Shown here: positions 27,853 to 37,158 of the stretch, piece after piece | How the letters are laid out: each line of letters begins with the position of its first letter | How positions within the stretch are numbered: position 1 is the stretch's first letter | NCBI RefSeq assembly: GCF_900110345.1 | Contig: NZ_FODJ01000005.1 | Coordinates: forward strand, 163,438 to 227,437 | Reading direction: 5' to 3' | Length of the DNA stretch: 64,000 nucleotides | Source of the DNA: Amphibacillus marinus | GTDB lineage: Bacteria; Bacillota; Bacilli; Bacillales; Amphibacillaceae | Notes under the pieces: model-generated | Database searches by the model: none | Told to the model about the DNA's origin: nothing | The model's input: only the letters and a program-made list of their open reading frames with translations | Program-made: the position numbers and the translations under genes

Positions 27853-29009
27853 GCAAATTAATTAAACGTGAGCTTAAAGACAAATTAAGCTTAACGATTA
27901 ATGTTCAATCCTATACATTAATTATTGCCTTAATTGCAATAGCGCTGATCTTTACTATTTTCACAAATGGTGAATTTCTCTCACCGAGAAATATTTCTAA
28001 TCTTTTTAATCAGATGGCTGTTATTTCTATTTTAGCAATTGGTATGACCTTAATTATTGTAACAGGACATATCGACCTTTCTGTTGGTTCACTAGCTGGT
28101 TTAACAGGTGGTGTAGCAGCCATTCTGCAGGTTTGGTACGGCTGGCATACCGTTCTGGTTGTGATTGTAGCGGTTTTACTTGGTGCCCTACTCGGTTTGT
28201 GGCAAGGCTGGTGGGTTGCCTATCGGGCTGTGCCTGCGTTTATCGTTACTTTAGGTGGCCAGCTCGTTTTTCGTGGTATGTTAATTGGCATTAGTCAAGG
28301 TCGGACAATTGCACCGCTTGATTATAGCTTCCGGTCTATTTCAAATAGTTACCTGCCATTTGGAATTGGCTATAGTATCGTCATTATGGGCACGCTTTTA
28401 ATCATACTAGCAGCATGGCGAAATCGGGTGAAGCGAGCGGAGCTTGATTTGGAGCTTAACCATGCAATTATCGATTATGGAAAAGCCAGTTTTACTGCCT
28501 TATCTATGTTTACCATCACATTTTTATTAAATCTTTACTACGGTGTGCCATTACCGTTGCTGATCGTTACCTTTTTCGGGACCGTTTTTATTTTTATATC
28601 AAACAAGACAGCCTTTGGACGTTATATCTATGCAATTGGTGGTAATAAGGAAGCTGCTGCCTTATCGGGTATTAATATTAAAAAGCATTCGTTGCTCGTC
28701 TTTGTGTTAATGGGGGCATTAGCTGGTCTTGCTGGTATCATGCTAACCAGTCGGTTAAATGCAGCGACTGTAAGTGCTGGTGATATGTATGAGCTAGATG
28801 CTATTGCTGCTTGCGTGATCGGCGGTGCCAGCTTAACTGGCGGGAAGGGTAAAATTGTTGGTGCAATTATTGGGGCGTTAATTATGGCAAGTATTGATAA
28901 CGGCATGAGCATGATGAACATCCAAACATTTTGGCAGTATATTGTTAAAGGTCTTATCTTAATTATAGCGGTATGGATCGATATTGCTAATCGAAAGGAA
29001 GTCGTGTAG
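27849..29009 (+). CDS. xylH: D-xylose ABC transporter permease
   Basis: This 386-aa CUT2 permease has about ten hydrophobic segments. Typical motifs are ILAIGMTLIIVTGHIDLSVGS near residue 60 and AAALSGINIKKH plus CVIGGASLTGGKGKIVGA toward the C-terminus. The length fits XylH, which is longer than RbsC. The ATG overlaps the xylG stop. No xylose isomerase or xylulokinase gene lies in this window. Confidence 0.93.
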   Translation: MSKLIKRELKDKLSLTINVQSYTLIIALIAIALIFTIFTNGEFLSPRNISNLFNQMAVISILAIGMTLIIVTGHIDLSVGSLAGLTGGVAAILQVWYGWHTVLVVIVAVLLGALLGLWQGWWVAYRAVPAFIVTLGGQLVFRGMLIGISQGRTIAPLDYSFRSISNSYLPFGIGYSIVIMGTLLIILAAWRNRVKRAELDLELNHAIIDYGKASFTALSMFTITFLLNLYYGVPLPLLIVTFFGTVFIFISNKTAFGRYIYAIGGNKEAAALSGINIKKHSLLVFVLMGALAGLAGIMLTSRLNAATVSAGDMYELDAIAACVIGGASLTGGKGKIVGAIIGALIMASIDNGMSMMNIQTFWQYIVKGLILIIAVWIDIANRKEVV

Positions 29010-29041
29010 GAATTTAGCAATAGGTCTTTAATAAAAAAGAT

Positions 29042-29070
29042 TTGACAGCAGAAAATAGATATTGTATACT
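29042..29070 (+). promoter_or_regulatory. Promoter of licT-bglP-bglH operon
   Basis: TTGACA (29042-29047), a 17-bp spacer and TATACT (29065-29070) form a near-consensus sigma-A promoter. A partial cre-like sequence, ACGAAAACGCTTAATA (29075-29090), follows at the start of the transcript but has three mismatches. Confidence 0.8.
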
Positions 29071-29098
29071 TTCTACGAAAACGCTTAATAAATAATAC

Positions 29099-29182
29099 AG
29101 GGTGTTACTGAAGAAGGCATAACCTGGGTTTTGGTTCGTTGTTATTTAGTTTAAAACAATGGGCTTGACCCGGGTTTTTTAT
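29099..29182 (+). promoter_or_regulatory. RAT antiterminator and terminator, first copy
   Basis: The ribonucleic antiterminator at about 29099-29126 contains GGTGTTACTG and AGGCATAACC, the hallmark of LicT/BglG targets. Its 3' part overlaps the 5' arm of a terminator: AACCTGGGTT (29121-29130) pairs with GACCCGGGTT (29167-29176), followed by a T-run. Bound antiterminator would fold the RAT and let transcription enter licT, giving autoregulation. Confidence 0.9.
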
Positions 29183-29211
29183 ACATTTTTTTAGTCAAAG
29201 GGGGTGAATGG

Positions 29212-30054
29212 ATGAAGCTTAAGAAAGCCTTGAATAACAATGTTGTGCTAGCGACAACTGACCAGCATGAAGAGGTAGTCGCGTTTGGTCCCGGCATTTC
29301 GTTCGGCTTGAAGCCCGGTGCGGTTATTGATCAAAACAAGATTAACAAGATCTTTACGCTTGCTACTAAAGATTTCTCGTTAAAGCTAGCTGACTTACTT
29401 AGTGAAATACCGATTGAATATGTCGAAATTGCTGAGGATATCATTGATTATGCTCGTAACACACTAAGTGCTTCAATAAGTGATTATGCAATTCTTACCT
29501 TAACGGATCACTTGTATTTTGCGGTTACTCGGTATCAAAGGGGCGAGGAAATTCGTAACGTCCTGCTCTGGGAAGCGAAAAAATTTTACCGGGAAGAGTT
29601 TAAGGTTGGTTTGAAAGCGCTAGAATTAATTAAGGACAAGCTAAATGTTAGGTTTAATGAGGATGAGGCTGGCTTTATTGCCATGCATATTATTAATACC
29701 CAAACTGAAGGAAATGAGATTGATAAAACGGTTAAAATAACCAACATTGTTCAGGATATTTTAGGAATTATTAAATACCATTTTAACCTTGTTTACGATG
29801 AAGATTCCTGGAATTACGGTCGTTTGGTTACGCACTTGAAATTCTTTGCGCAGCGAATTGTTGCAAATGATCATTTGGCAAATAATGAAGATGATCTCTA
29901 TCCAAGGGTTCAAAGCAAGTATCCTGCTGCGTTTGCCTGTGCGCAAAAGATTAAGACCTATGTTGAAAATGGGTACCAGAAGGAGATCTCCGAATCTGAA
30001 ATTGTCTACTTGGTGCTTCATATTGCACGATTAACCATTCGCAATGACAGCTAA
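29212..30054 (+). CDS. licT: BglG/LicT-family transcription antiterminator
   Basis: This 280-aa RNA-binding regulator has an N-terminal CAT domain (about 1-55) and two PTS regulation domains. The four regulatory histidines are all present: H100 and H159 in PRD1, H208 and H270 in PRD2. Family knowledge: EII phosphorylates PRD1 to inactivate, and HPr phosphorylates PRD2 to activate when preferred sugars are scarce. Targets are the two identical RAT sequences at about 29099 and 30068, before this gene and before bglP. The start has an AAAGGGGGTG site. Confidence 0.93.
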   Translation: MKLKKALNNNVVLATTDQHEEVVAFGPGISFGLKPGAVIDQNKINKIFTLATKDFSLKLADLLSEIPIEYVEIAEDIIDYARNTLSASISDYAILTLTDHLYFAVTRYQRGEEIRNVLLWEAKKFYREEFKVGLKALELIKDKLNVRFNEDEAGFIAMHIINTQTEGNEIDKTVKITNIVQDILGIIKYHFNLVYDEDSWNYGRLVTHLKFFAQRIVANDHLANNEDDLYPRVQSKYPAAFACAQKIKTYVENGYQKEISESEIVYLVLHIARLTIRNDS

Positions 30055-30067
30055 CTTAATAACGAAC

Positions 30068-30165
30068 AGGGTGTTACTGAAGAAGGCATAACCTGATTGC
30101 ACAACAATTTTTGTGGCCACAATTAGTGGGTCTATTGTTGACAATTGGGTTATGCCTTTTTCTGT
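30068..30165 (+). promoter_or_regulatory. RAT antiterminator and terminator, second copy
   Basis: The RAT at 30068-30095 is identical over 28 bases to the copy before licT. The overlapping terminator pairs AAGGCATAACC (30083-30093) with GGTTATGCCTT (30148-30158), followed by TTTCTG. A further palindrome, TTGTGGCCACAA, lies in the loop. It controls entry into bglP-bglH. Confidence 0.9.
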
Positions 30166-30264
30166 GCTAAAGGGTATAAAAATAACCAAATTATTTAATG
30201 GGTTCAATTAAAGGCATGTCTTTTGACTAGCCGAGTTGTTCTAAAAAAATGGGGAGTGAAAATA

Positions 30265-32118
30265 ATGAGTAAAGAAGCTTTAGCAAAAGATATTGTTGCA
30301 GCAGTTGGAGGAGAAGACAATGTTGCCAGCCTTTATCACTGTATGACAAGGCTACGTTTTAAACTAAACAGTGGTAGTAAATTCGATAAGGCAAAAATAG
30401 AAGCATTAGATGGTGTTGTTTCTGCAGTCGTTAGTAATGGTCAGTATCAGGTAGTGATTGGCAATGCAGTAAGTACTGTTTATGATGCTATAATGGAGAA
30501 TCACGATATTAAAGGAGAATCAGCGTACGTAGAGCAGGATGATTCTGGTAAGTCAAACAACGTTATCGCGAAATTGTTTAATGTGATGTCGGGCATCATT
30601 ACGCCGGTGGTACCAACGTTAGCTGGATCGGGTATGTTAAAAGCACTATTGGTTATTTTAACCACTTATTTTGGATTATCAGCTGAAAGTAGCACTTATC
30701 TCATTTTAAATGCAGCATCAAACGCGGTGTTCTATTTCTTTCCTTTAGCCTTAGCGGTGTCAGCTGCTAAAGTTTACCGCGTCAATACCTTTGTCGCGCT
30801 TGCGATTATGGGAGCATTGATGGAGCCGAATTTCACTGGCTTAATTAATGAGATTGGTGATGTAGTAAGCTTTGCAGGCATACCTGTTGTCTTAATGCGC
30901 TACAATGGCCAAATCATTCCAGCTATTTTAGCAATCTGGATGTTCTCTTATATTGAAAAGTTCTTGAAAAAATATATTCCATCTGTTATTCAAATGTTTG
31001 CCGTACCAATGATTTCGTTACTTGTGATGGTACCATTAACTGCAATTCTAATTGGACCATTCGGTGTGTATGTAGGGAATGGCATTGCCAGCTTTATTGA
31101 CTTTATGAGTAACACAAGTGGCTTATTGACGGGAGCTCTTATCGGTGGGGGCTGGACGTTCTTGGTAATGTTCGGTGTCCATTGGGGAATTGTACCGGCT
31201 ATGCTACAGAACTTAAGTAACACTGGCTTTGACACGATTCGACCACCAGTAGCAAATGCAACCTTTGCTCAGGCAGGTGTTGCAATGGGTGTTTTCCTAA
31301 AAGCCAAGGATAAAAAGCTTAAGTCATTAGCGTTATCGTCAATGTTACCTGCGCTTTTAGCAGGCATTACCGAGCCGATAGTTTACGGGCTATCTGTTAA
31401 ATACAAGCGCCCAATGATTGCTGCCTTAATCGGTGGAACGGTGGGTGGTGCCTTTGCCGGTGCTATGAACACAACCGTTATGGCGTATGTATTCCCGGCA
31501 TTAACTACCTTACCAGCGTTTATGACGGATACGTTTGCTTACTATATTATTAGTATTACCATTGCCTTTGTGTTAACGACGATCTTAACTTATGTTTTTG
31601 GTTTTGACGAAGGTGATAGCGCAGAAAAAGACACAACGGCACAAGCGCCTGTTAAAGGTGAGCGGGTAACCATTCACTCACCATTAAAGGGACAGACATT
31701 ACCGTTGGCAAAAGTAAATGATCATGCCTTTTCAACAGAAGCCATGGGTAAAGGGATTGCAATTGTTCCAGAGGATGGCAAGGTTTATGCACCATTTAAC
31801 GGCACTATCGCGACACTTTTTCCGACTAATCATGCCATTGGTATTATTTCAGATGAAGGTGTTGAATTGTTAATTCACATTGGCATTGATACTGTAAAGT
31901 TAAATGGCGAGCACTTTACAGCACACATTGAGCAAGGACAAAAGGTGAAGCAAGGTCAGTTGATCTTAGAGGTCGACATTGCAGCTGTTAAACAAGCAGG
32001 CTACGAGACAACAACGCCAGTTATTATTACAAATACCAAAGACTTTACTGATATCATTGAAACGGACCAAGCAAACGTAGCGAAGTCTGATGTTATTTTA
32101 ACCTCTGTTACATTGTAA
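30265..32118 (+). CDS. bglP: Beta-glucoside PTS permease, EIIBCA
   Basis: This 617-aa PTS permease imports and 6-phosphorylates beta-glucosides. The EIIB domain has the phosphocysteine in YHCMTRLRF (C26). The EIIC domain spans about 105-455 with about ten membrane segments and the ITEPIVYG motif. The C-terminal EIIA domain (about 470-600) has the phosphohistidine in LLIHIGIDTV. I chose the ATG at 30265, which has GGGGAGTG upstream; the in-frame start at 30223 has no site. The gene is preceded by a RAT/terminator and followed by the 6-phospho-beta-glucosidase. Confidence 0.93.
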   Translation: MSKEALAKDIVAAVGGEDNVASLYHCMTRLRFKLNSGSKFDKAKIEALDGVVSAVVSNGQYQVVIGNAVSTVYDAIMENHDIKGESAYVEQDDSGKSNNVIAKLFNVMSGIITPVVPTLAGSGMLKALLVILTTYFGLSAESSTYLILNAASNAVFYFFPLALAVSAAKVYRVNTFVALAIMGALMEPNFTGLINEIGDVVSFAGIPVVLMRYNGQIIPAILAIWMFSYIEKFLKKYIPSVIQMFAVPMISLLVMVPLTAILIGPFGVYVGNGIASFIDFMSNTSGLLTGALIGGGWTFLVMFGVHWGIVPAMLQNLSNTGFDTIRPPVANATFAQAGVAMGVFLKAKDKKLKSLALSSMLPALLAGITEPIVYGLSVKYKRPMIAALIGGTVGGAFAGAMNTTVMAYVFPALTTLPAFMTDTFAYYIISITIAFVLTTILTYVFGFDEGDSAEKDTTAQAPVKGERVTIHSPLKGQTLPLAKVNDHAFSTEAMGKGIAIVPEDGKVYAPFNGTIATLFPTNHAIGIISDEGVELLIHIGIDTVKLNGEHFTAHIEQGQKVKQGQLILEVDIAAVKQAGYETTTPVIITNTKDFTDIIETDQANVAKSDVILTSVTL

Positions 32119-32146
32119 TAGTGAAATTGTGGTGCATGTTAATTGA

Positions 32147-33640
<1,494 letters not shown>

Positions 33641-33667
33641 CTAAAGTACTTCGTTTGAAAACTAATT

Positions 33668-33737
33668 GACGTTGGTGGAGCGTTTTTCATTTCATAATTT
33701 TTGAAATGAAAAATGCAATCACTAACGTCTTTTCTTT
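33668..33737 (+). terminator. Terminator of bgl operon
   Basis: GACGTTGGTG (33668-33677) pairs with CACTAACGTC (33720-33729), and an inner stem pairs GCGTTTTTCATTTCA (33680-33694) with TGAAATGAAAAATGC (33702-33716). TTTTCTTTG follows. Confidence 0.85.
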
Positions 33738-33981
33738 GATATAAATTGCCTAATTAGGTTGCTAATTTGGATAGGATGATTAACAAGGGCTGATTCTGTT
33801 AATGTGGTCGGAAGGATGGCGTTTTAGGTTAACATAAGTGCGAGATGCGTTAAGGTGGGAGGAGGAATAGTGTTCTAGGTTAAACGTAATTTTCTTATAG
33901 CAGTCTAACTGTAATCAACCGATTAAACCGGTGGCAATTCTCCGCTGAATTTGCTAACGTATAGTAAGGGAGGGAAAGCAG
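33738..33981. other. Gene-free stretch after bgl operon
   Basis: No gene is visible. Two imperfect repeats ending in TTTTAGGTTAAC and TTCTAGGTTAAAC lie about 60 bp apart at roughly 33820-33890; their role is unknown. An AAGGGAGGG site at the end serves the next gene. Confidence 0.35.
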
Positions 33982-34530
33982 TTGGAGAAAACATTACTTC
34001 ATTCACTTAATCTGTTACATAATAAGAAATTAATTCTGAAATTAAATGTGTGGTCGGTTATCCTGTTCATCTTGCTCATGATGGGCATAGCATTACCAAC
34101 ATTCTTTACCGATAGACCAATATCTCTTACATTTCATGCTTTTGGTCCAATTTTATTTGGTGTGTTAATTATTGTTGTGCTCTTTATCCATGAGTGTATT
34201 CATGCCTTATTTTTTAAGGTTTACAAACGAGAAGCTAAGGTAAAGCTGGGCTTTAAAAATGGGATGGCATATGCAACAAGCCCAGGGGCAATCTATCCGC
34301 GTAACCAATTTTTAGTTATTATTTTGATGCCGTTTGTTATCATATCTTTAGGTTTAGCTGGTGCCTACTTGCTAGGTGTTAATGGAGTTGCGGTTTATCT
34401 AATGTTTGCCATTCACACCTCAGGCTGTATTGGAGACTTTTACTATTGCTATTTGCTAAGCAAGTATGACTCAGACATTTATGTGGAAGATACAGCAGAA
34501 GGGATTAATCTTTATAAGAAAAAAGACTAA
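33982..34530 (+). CDS. DUF3267-like membrane metalloprotease-fold protein
   Basis: This 182-aa protein has about four hydrophobic segments and a zinc-protease-like HECIH motif at residues 70-74 inside the second one, as in the DUF3267 family. The sequence GMAYATSPGAIYPRNQF follows, where related site-2-protease-like proteins have their second active-site region. Function in the family is unknown; intramembrane proteolysis is a guess. The start is TTG at 33982, set by an AAGGGAGGG box 8 bp upstream. It converges with the DUF2752 gene, overlapping by 4 bp. Confidence 0.72.
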   Translation: MEKTLLHSLNLLHNKKLILKLNVWSVILFILLMMGIALPTFFTDRPISLTFHAFGPILFGVLIIVVLFIHECIHALFFKVYKREAKVKLGFKNGMAYATSPGAIYPRNQFLVIILMPFVIISLGLAGAYLLGVNGVAVYLMFAIHTSGCIGDFYYCYLLSKYDSDIYVEDTAEGINLYKKKD

Positions 34531-34922
34531 CCAGATAGGTTAGTTGGAGCCAAATAAGAAAAAAGTGGAATATTTCGTAGGATACCAAAAAGGATAGTTA
34601 TGACCAGTAAACTTGTCAGCAATAACTTGCTTGCCTGTCGATGTCCCTTCTGTTCAAGAAGATAGTTAATAAGCAGGAGTGGCAATACCAGAAAGATGAC
34701 CATATTGTAACGAAATGCTTGATGAAGATCGCCATTTAATATGGCTAAAGAAGCGCGTGTTATGCCACAACCAGGGCAATATAGTCCAGTTACTGAATAG
34801 AATGGACAGGGAATATGAATTCCAAAATAAGGTGAAAGTACTTTTAAATAAAGGATACCGCCCCCGACTAATGAGAGAGGTAGCAGAGCTTTTCTTGTTA
34901 GTCGTTTTTTAAATGGAACCAT
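34527..34922 (-). CDS. DUF2752 membrane protein
   Basis: This 131-aa protein has three hydrophobic segments and the DUF2752 signature CPGCGITRA (C49, C52). The family has no established function. Its position beside a DUF4234 gene on the same strand is a common pairing in Gram-positive genomes, which suggests a shared membrane role. An AAGGATG site precedes the ATG. Confidence 0.8.
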   Translation of the reverse strand: MVPFKKRLTRKALLPLSLVGGGILYLKVLSPYFGIHIPCPFYSVTGLYCPGCGITRASLAILNGDLHQAFRYNMVIFLVLPLLLINYLLEQKGHRQASKLLLTSLLVITILFGILRNIPLFSYLAPTNLSG

Positions 34923-34982
34923 TGATACACATCCTTATGCATACAGTGAAAGATCTGGATAACCAAATCTTCCACTATATAA

Positions 34983-35321
34983 TTAAGCAAATCTGTTCAT
35001 TTCTGATTGGATAATAGCGTCGGAAACAATACTTAGTCCAAAAATCGCTAATATTAAGTATAAAAATCCATTATCGGCTGCATAGTCATTATGTCTGCGC
35101 TGAACCTCAGATACTTTGCGGCCAACAACATAATACCAGTAAATCTGATAAATACCACAAGTGATAATGGTGAATAAGAGTGCTTTACCCCCAGTGAAAT
35201 CATGGTCATCAGTGAGATAGCCTAATTCTTCCGTAATAGCGAATAACCAAAATAAGCTATAAATGCCACAGGTTACAATGTTAAGAATAATAATACCAAC
35301 TACACTACGATATTTAACCAT
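34983..35321 (-). CDS. DUF4234-like membrane protein
   Basis: This 112-aa protein has about three hydrophobic segments with the repeated ITCGIYQIYWYY / VTCGIYSLFWLF motif typical of DUF4234. I chose the ATG at 35321 (MVKYRSVVG), which has AGAGGGGGA upstream; the longer frame to 35372 has no site. It lies 60 bp upstream of the DUF2752 gene on the same strand. Function is unknown. Confidence 0.78.
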   Translation of the reverse strand: MVKYRSVVGIIILNIVTCGIYSLFWLFAITEELGYLTDDHDFTGGKALLFTIITCGIYQIYWYYVVGRKVSEVQRRHNDYAADNGFLYLILAIFGLSIVSDAIIQSEMNRFA

Positions 35322-35545
35322 CAAATCCCCCTCTCTGTTTGCTTTCTTTTTCAAGTTTTTTAAAAGGTACAATATGATTATACCACCAAGTTATGGGTTA
35401 TGTAAGGTGTCGAATAAGAGCCCTTTTTTATCTAGGTGTAAATGGGAAAAAATACTAAACAGCATCTATACACAGCCATATCTATCAGCTAAAAAAAATT
35501 TTAGAATTGGAGAAAATAGTTGTATTCATTGCAAAGATAAGGTGC

Positions 35546-35871
35546 TATAATCAAATCAAATTGACGGGTGAAAATTGCTCTAGTTACTGTTATAACAGTT
35601 TGGGTAGCTTTTTTTACTAAGAAGGGGTGAGGGAAGGAAACGGTTGAACAATTATAAGTCGTGCGAAGTTATTTATCTTGGTTTCATGATCGTTGAATGC
35701 ATTAACTTAGGTGAACAGACAAGCACGAGCTATCGTTTTAAAGCGTGCAGGCCTGTTAAGGTGTGTGCTATTTTTTTGCTTAAAATCGGCCGATAGGGTT
35801 CTTGTTTAAGGGAAGCATTCACTTACGATCGTGTATTTAAGTTCCATTATTTTTAAATCGAGGTGAACGTT
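35546..35871 (+). promoter_or_regulatory. Promoter and structured leader of opine-dehydrogenase operon
   Basis: An extended -10 (TGCTATAAT, hexamer 35546-35551) starts a possible leader of about 310 nt. A first hairpin around the palindrome ACTGTTATAACAGT, with outer GCT/AGC pairing, ends in TTTTTTT near 35610-35620 and looks like a terminator. Farther on, AGCAC near 35725 can pair with GTGCT near 35767, followed by A and seven Ts, while GCACG can instead pair with CGTGC near 35750. The alternative folds suggest attenuation. It does not match the T-box, cobalamin or SAM consensus that I know. The stretch 35373-35545 shows no gene. Confidence 0.45.
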
Positions 35872-37158
35872 ATGAAAATAGGTATACATTCGGTAAGCTC
35901 TCAATCAGGAAGGGCTTATCTGGTCGATTTCATTGCGGGTGGCCATGAAGTCTATGGCTATTCTAGGCGATCGGATAACGGCGAGCGCTTTGTCACGACA
36001 GTTCTTCAACAACAGGGGATCTTCTTAGAACGCTCCGACAGTGGAAATCGCGAATCAGCTCAGCTGATATCATTAAATGAGGATAATGTTGGGCATGATT
36101 TAAACAAGCTCGTAGCTGAATCGGATTTTATTATTGTGGCACACCCGTCACATTTTGTTCAAGAGACGATTAAGCAGTTAAAGGATGCGGGAATATTAAA
36201 TAAGCGGATACCGATTATTCTATCCCCATCACGGACCTTTGCAGTGCCTTACTTATGGGATATTCTTGGTGAGGGCTACCCATTCGTTTGTTTCTCTACC
36301 AATCCATACTCTTGTAAAGCACCAACGGATGGTAGTGTTTTTATTAAACGAAGAAAGAGAAGCTGGCTTGTATCGTTAGAGGGGGAGTTTAAACCTTATC
36401 AAATTGACTTGTTAATGCAATTGTTTCCCCAAGCATTGGTTAATCAGATTCCGGCAACGACTTCGATTGGCAATATTGGGGCTATCTTTCATCCAACTGC
36501 CTATCTATTAAACTACGCGGCTATTGTTAAGGCGGAGCAGGATGGTGACTGTTACTCCTTCTATACGAAAGGGATCGCGAATAACGGACCAGTTGCTCGC
36601 CATTTGGAGCAAATTGATCAAATTCGGTTAAAGATAGCTGATATGCTCGGTTTAACAGTATTCGGGTTGGCGGACAGCCCAAATGAAGATCGTTTTCAAC
36701 TAATTATGGATCATTTAAGAGTAAAAGAGGAACAAGTCGACGATATTGATCGGCTTCGGCAGATTCGTCATGATTACTTAAGGGAAATAAATGATTCGAT
36801 CCTTTCTGCTCAGCATTGGCTAGCCTATACCTATGATGTCGAGAGGGTTACTGATGAAGGGTTGGCAGGAGCAATTAGTCGAACGAAAACGTATCATAAC
36901 CGCTCCTACCCTCAGGTTAGGTATGTTGAGGAGGATGTGCCAACTGGTCTCGTACCAATCATGGCAATCGGTGAACGGCTTGGCCTGGATGTAACGCCGA
37001 TCAAGCAAATAATAGATCTACATGATCAATTTTTTAACCGTACGGATTCAACCGATTGGCGCGACTTGAGTGAATTCTCAACTGATTTTATTCTACGCTA
37101 TTTAAAAGGGGAGTATTTTAAAATTATCGGTGATGTTGAAGATAAGGAAGTGGTATAA
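35872..37158 (+). CDS. Octopine/nopaline dehydrogenase-family protein
   Basis: This 428-aa protein has an N-terminal Rossmann-like region and a C-terminal octopine-dehydrogenase-type domain. The segment IGAIFHPTAYLLNYA places the family's conserved His-Pro pair at H207-P208. Such enzymes reductively condense an amino acid with a keto acid, or run the reverse, using NAD(P)H. The N-terminal glycine motif is unusual (GIHSVSSQSGRA in place of GxGxxG), so cofactor use is uncertain. The ATG at 35872 has CGAGGTG upstream. The stop abuts the ATG of a cobalamin-motif protein with no gap, implying a joint pathway. Confidence 0.75.
   Translation: MKIGIHSVSSQSGRAYLVDFIAGGHEVYGYSRRSDNGERFVTTVLQQQGIFLERSDSGNRESAQLISLNEDNVGHDLNKLVAESDFIIVAHPSHFVQETIKQLKDAGILNKRIPIILSPSRTFAVPYLWDILGEGYPFVCFSTNPYSCKAPTDGSVFIKRRKRSWLVSLEGEFKPYQIDLLMQLFPQALVNQIPATTSIGNIGAIFHPTAYLLNYAAIVKAEQDGDCYSFYTKGIANNGPVARHLEQIDQIRLKIADMLGLTVFGLADSPNEDRFQLIMDHLRVKEEQVDDIDRLRQIRHDYLREINDSILSAQHWLAYTYDVERVTDEGLAGAISRTKTYHNRSYPQVRYVEEDVPTGLVPIMAIGERLGLDVTPIKQIIDLHDQFFNRTDSTDWRDLSEFSTDFILRYLKGEYFKIIGDVEDKEVV

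Noticed and set aside
29075..29090. Full cre site in the licT leader
   Set aside because: Three mismatches, including both bases of the terminal CA, make it too weak to list as a separate site.
35263..35550. Plus-strand ORF opposite the DUF4234 gene
   Set aside because: It overlaps a better-supported minus-strand gene and the promoter region, and the peptide resembles no protein family.
35620..35860. Cobalamin riboswitch or T-box before the opine/B12 operon
   Set aside because: I looked for the B12-box and T-box core sequences and found neither; the leader is listed as an unclassified structure instead.
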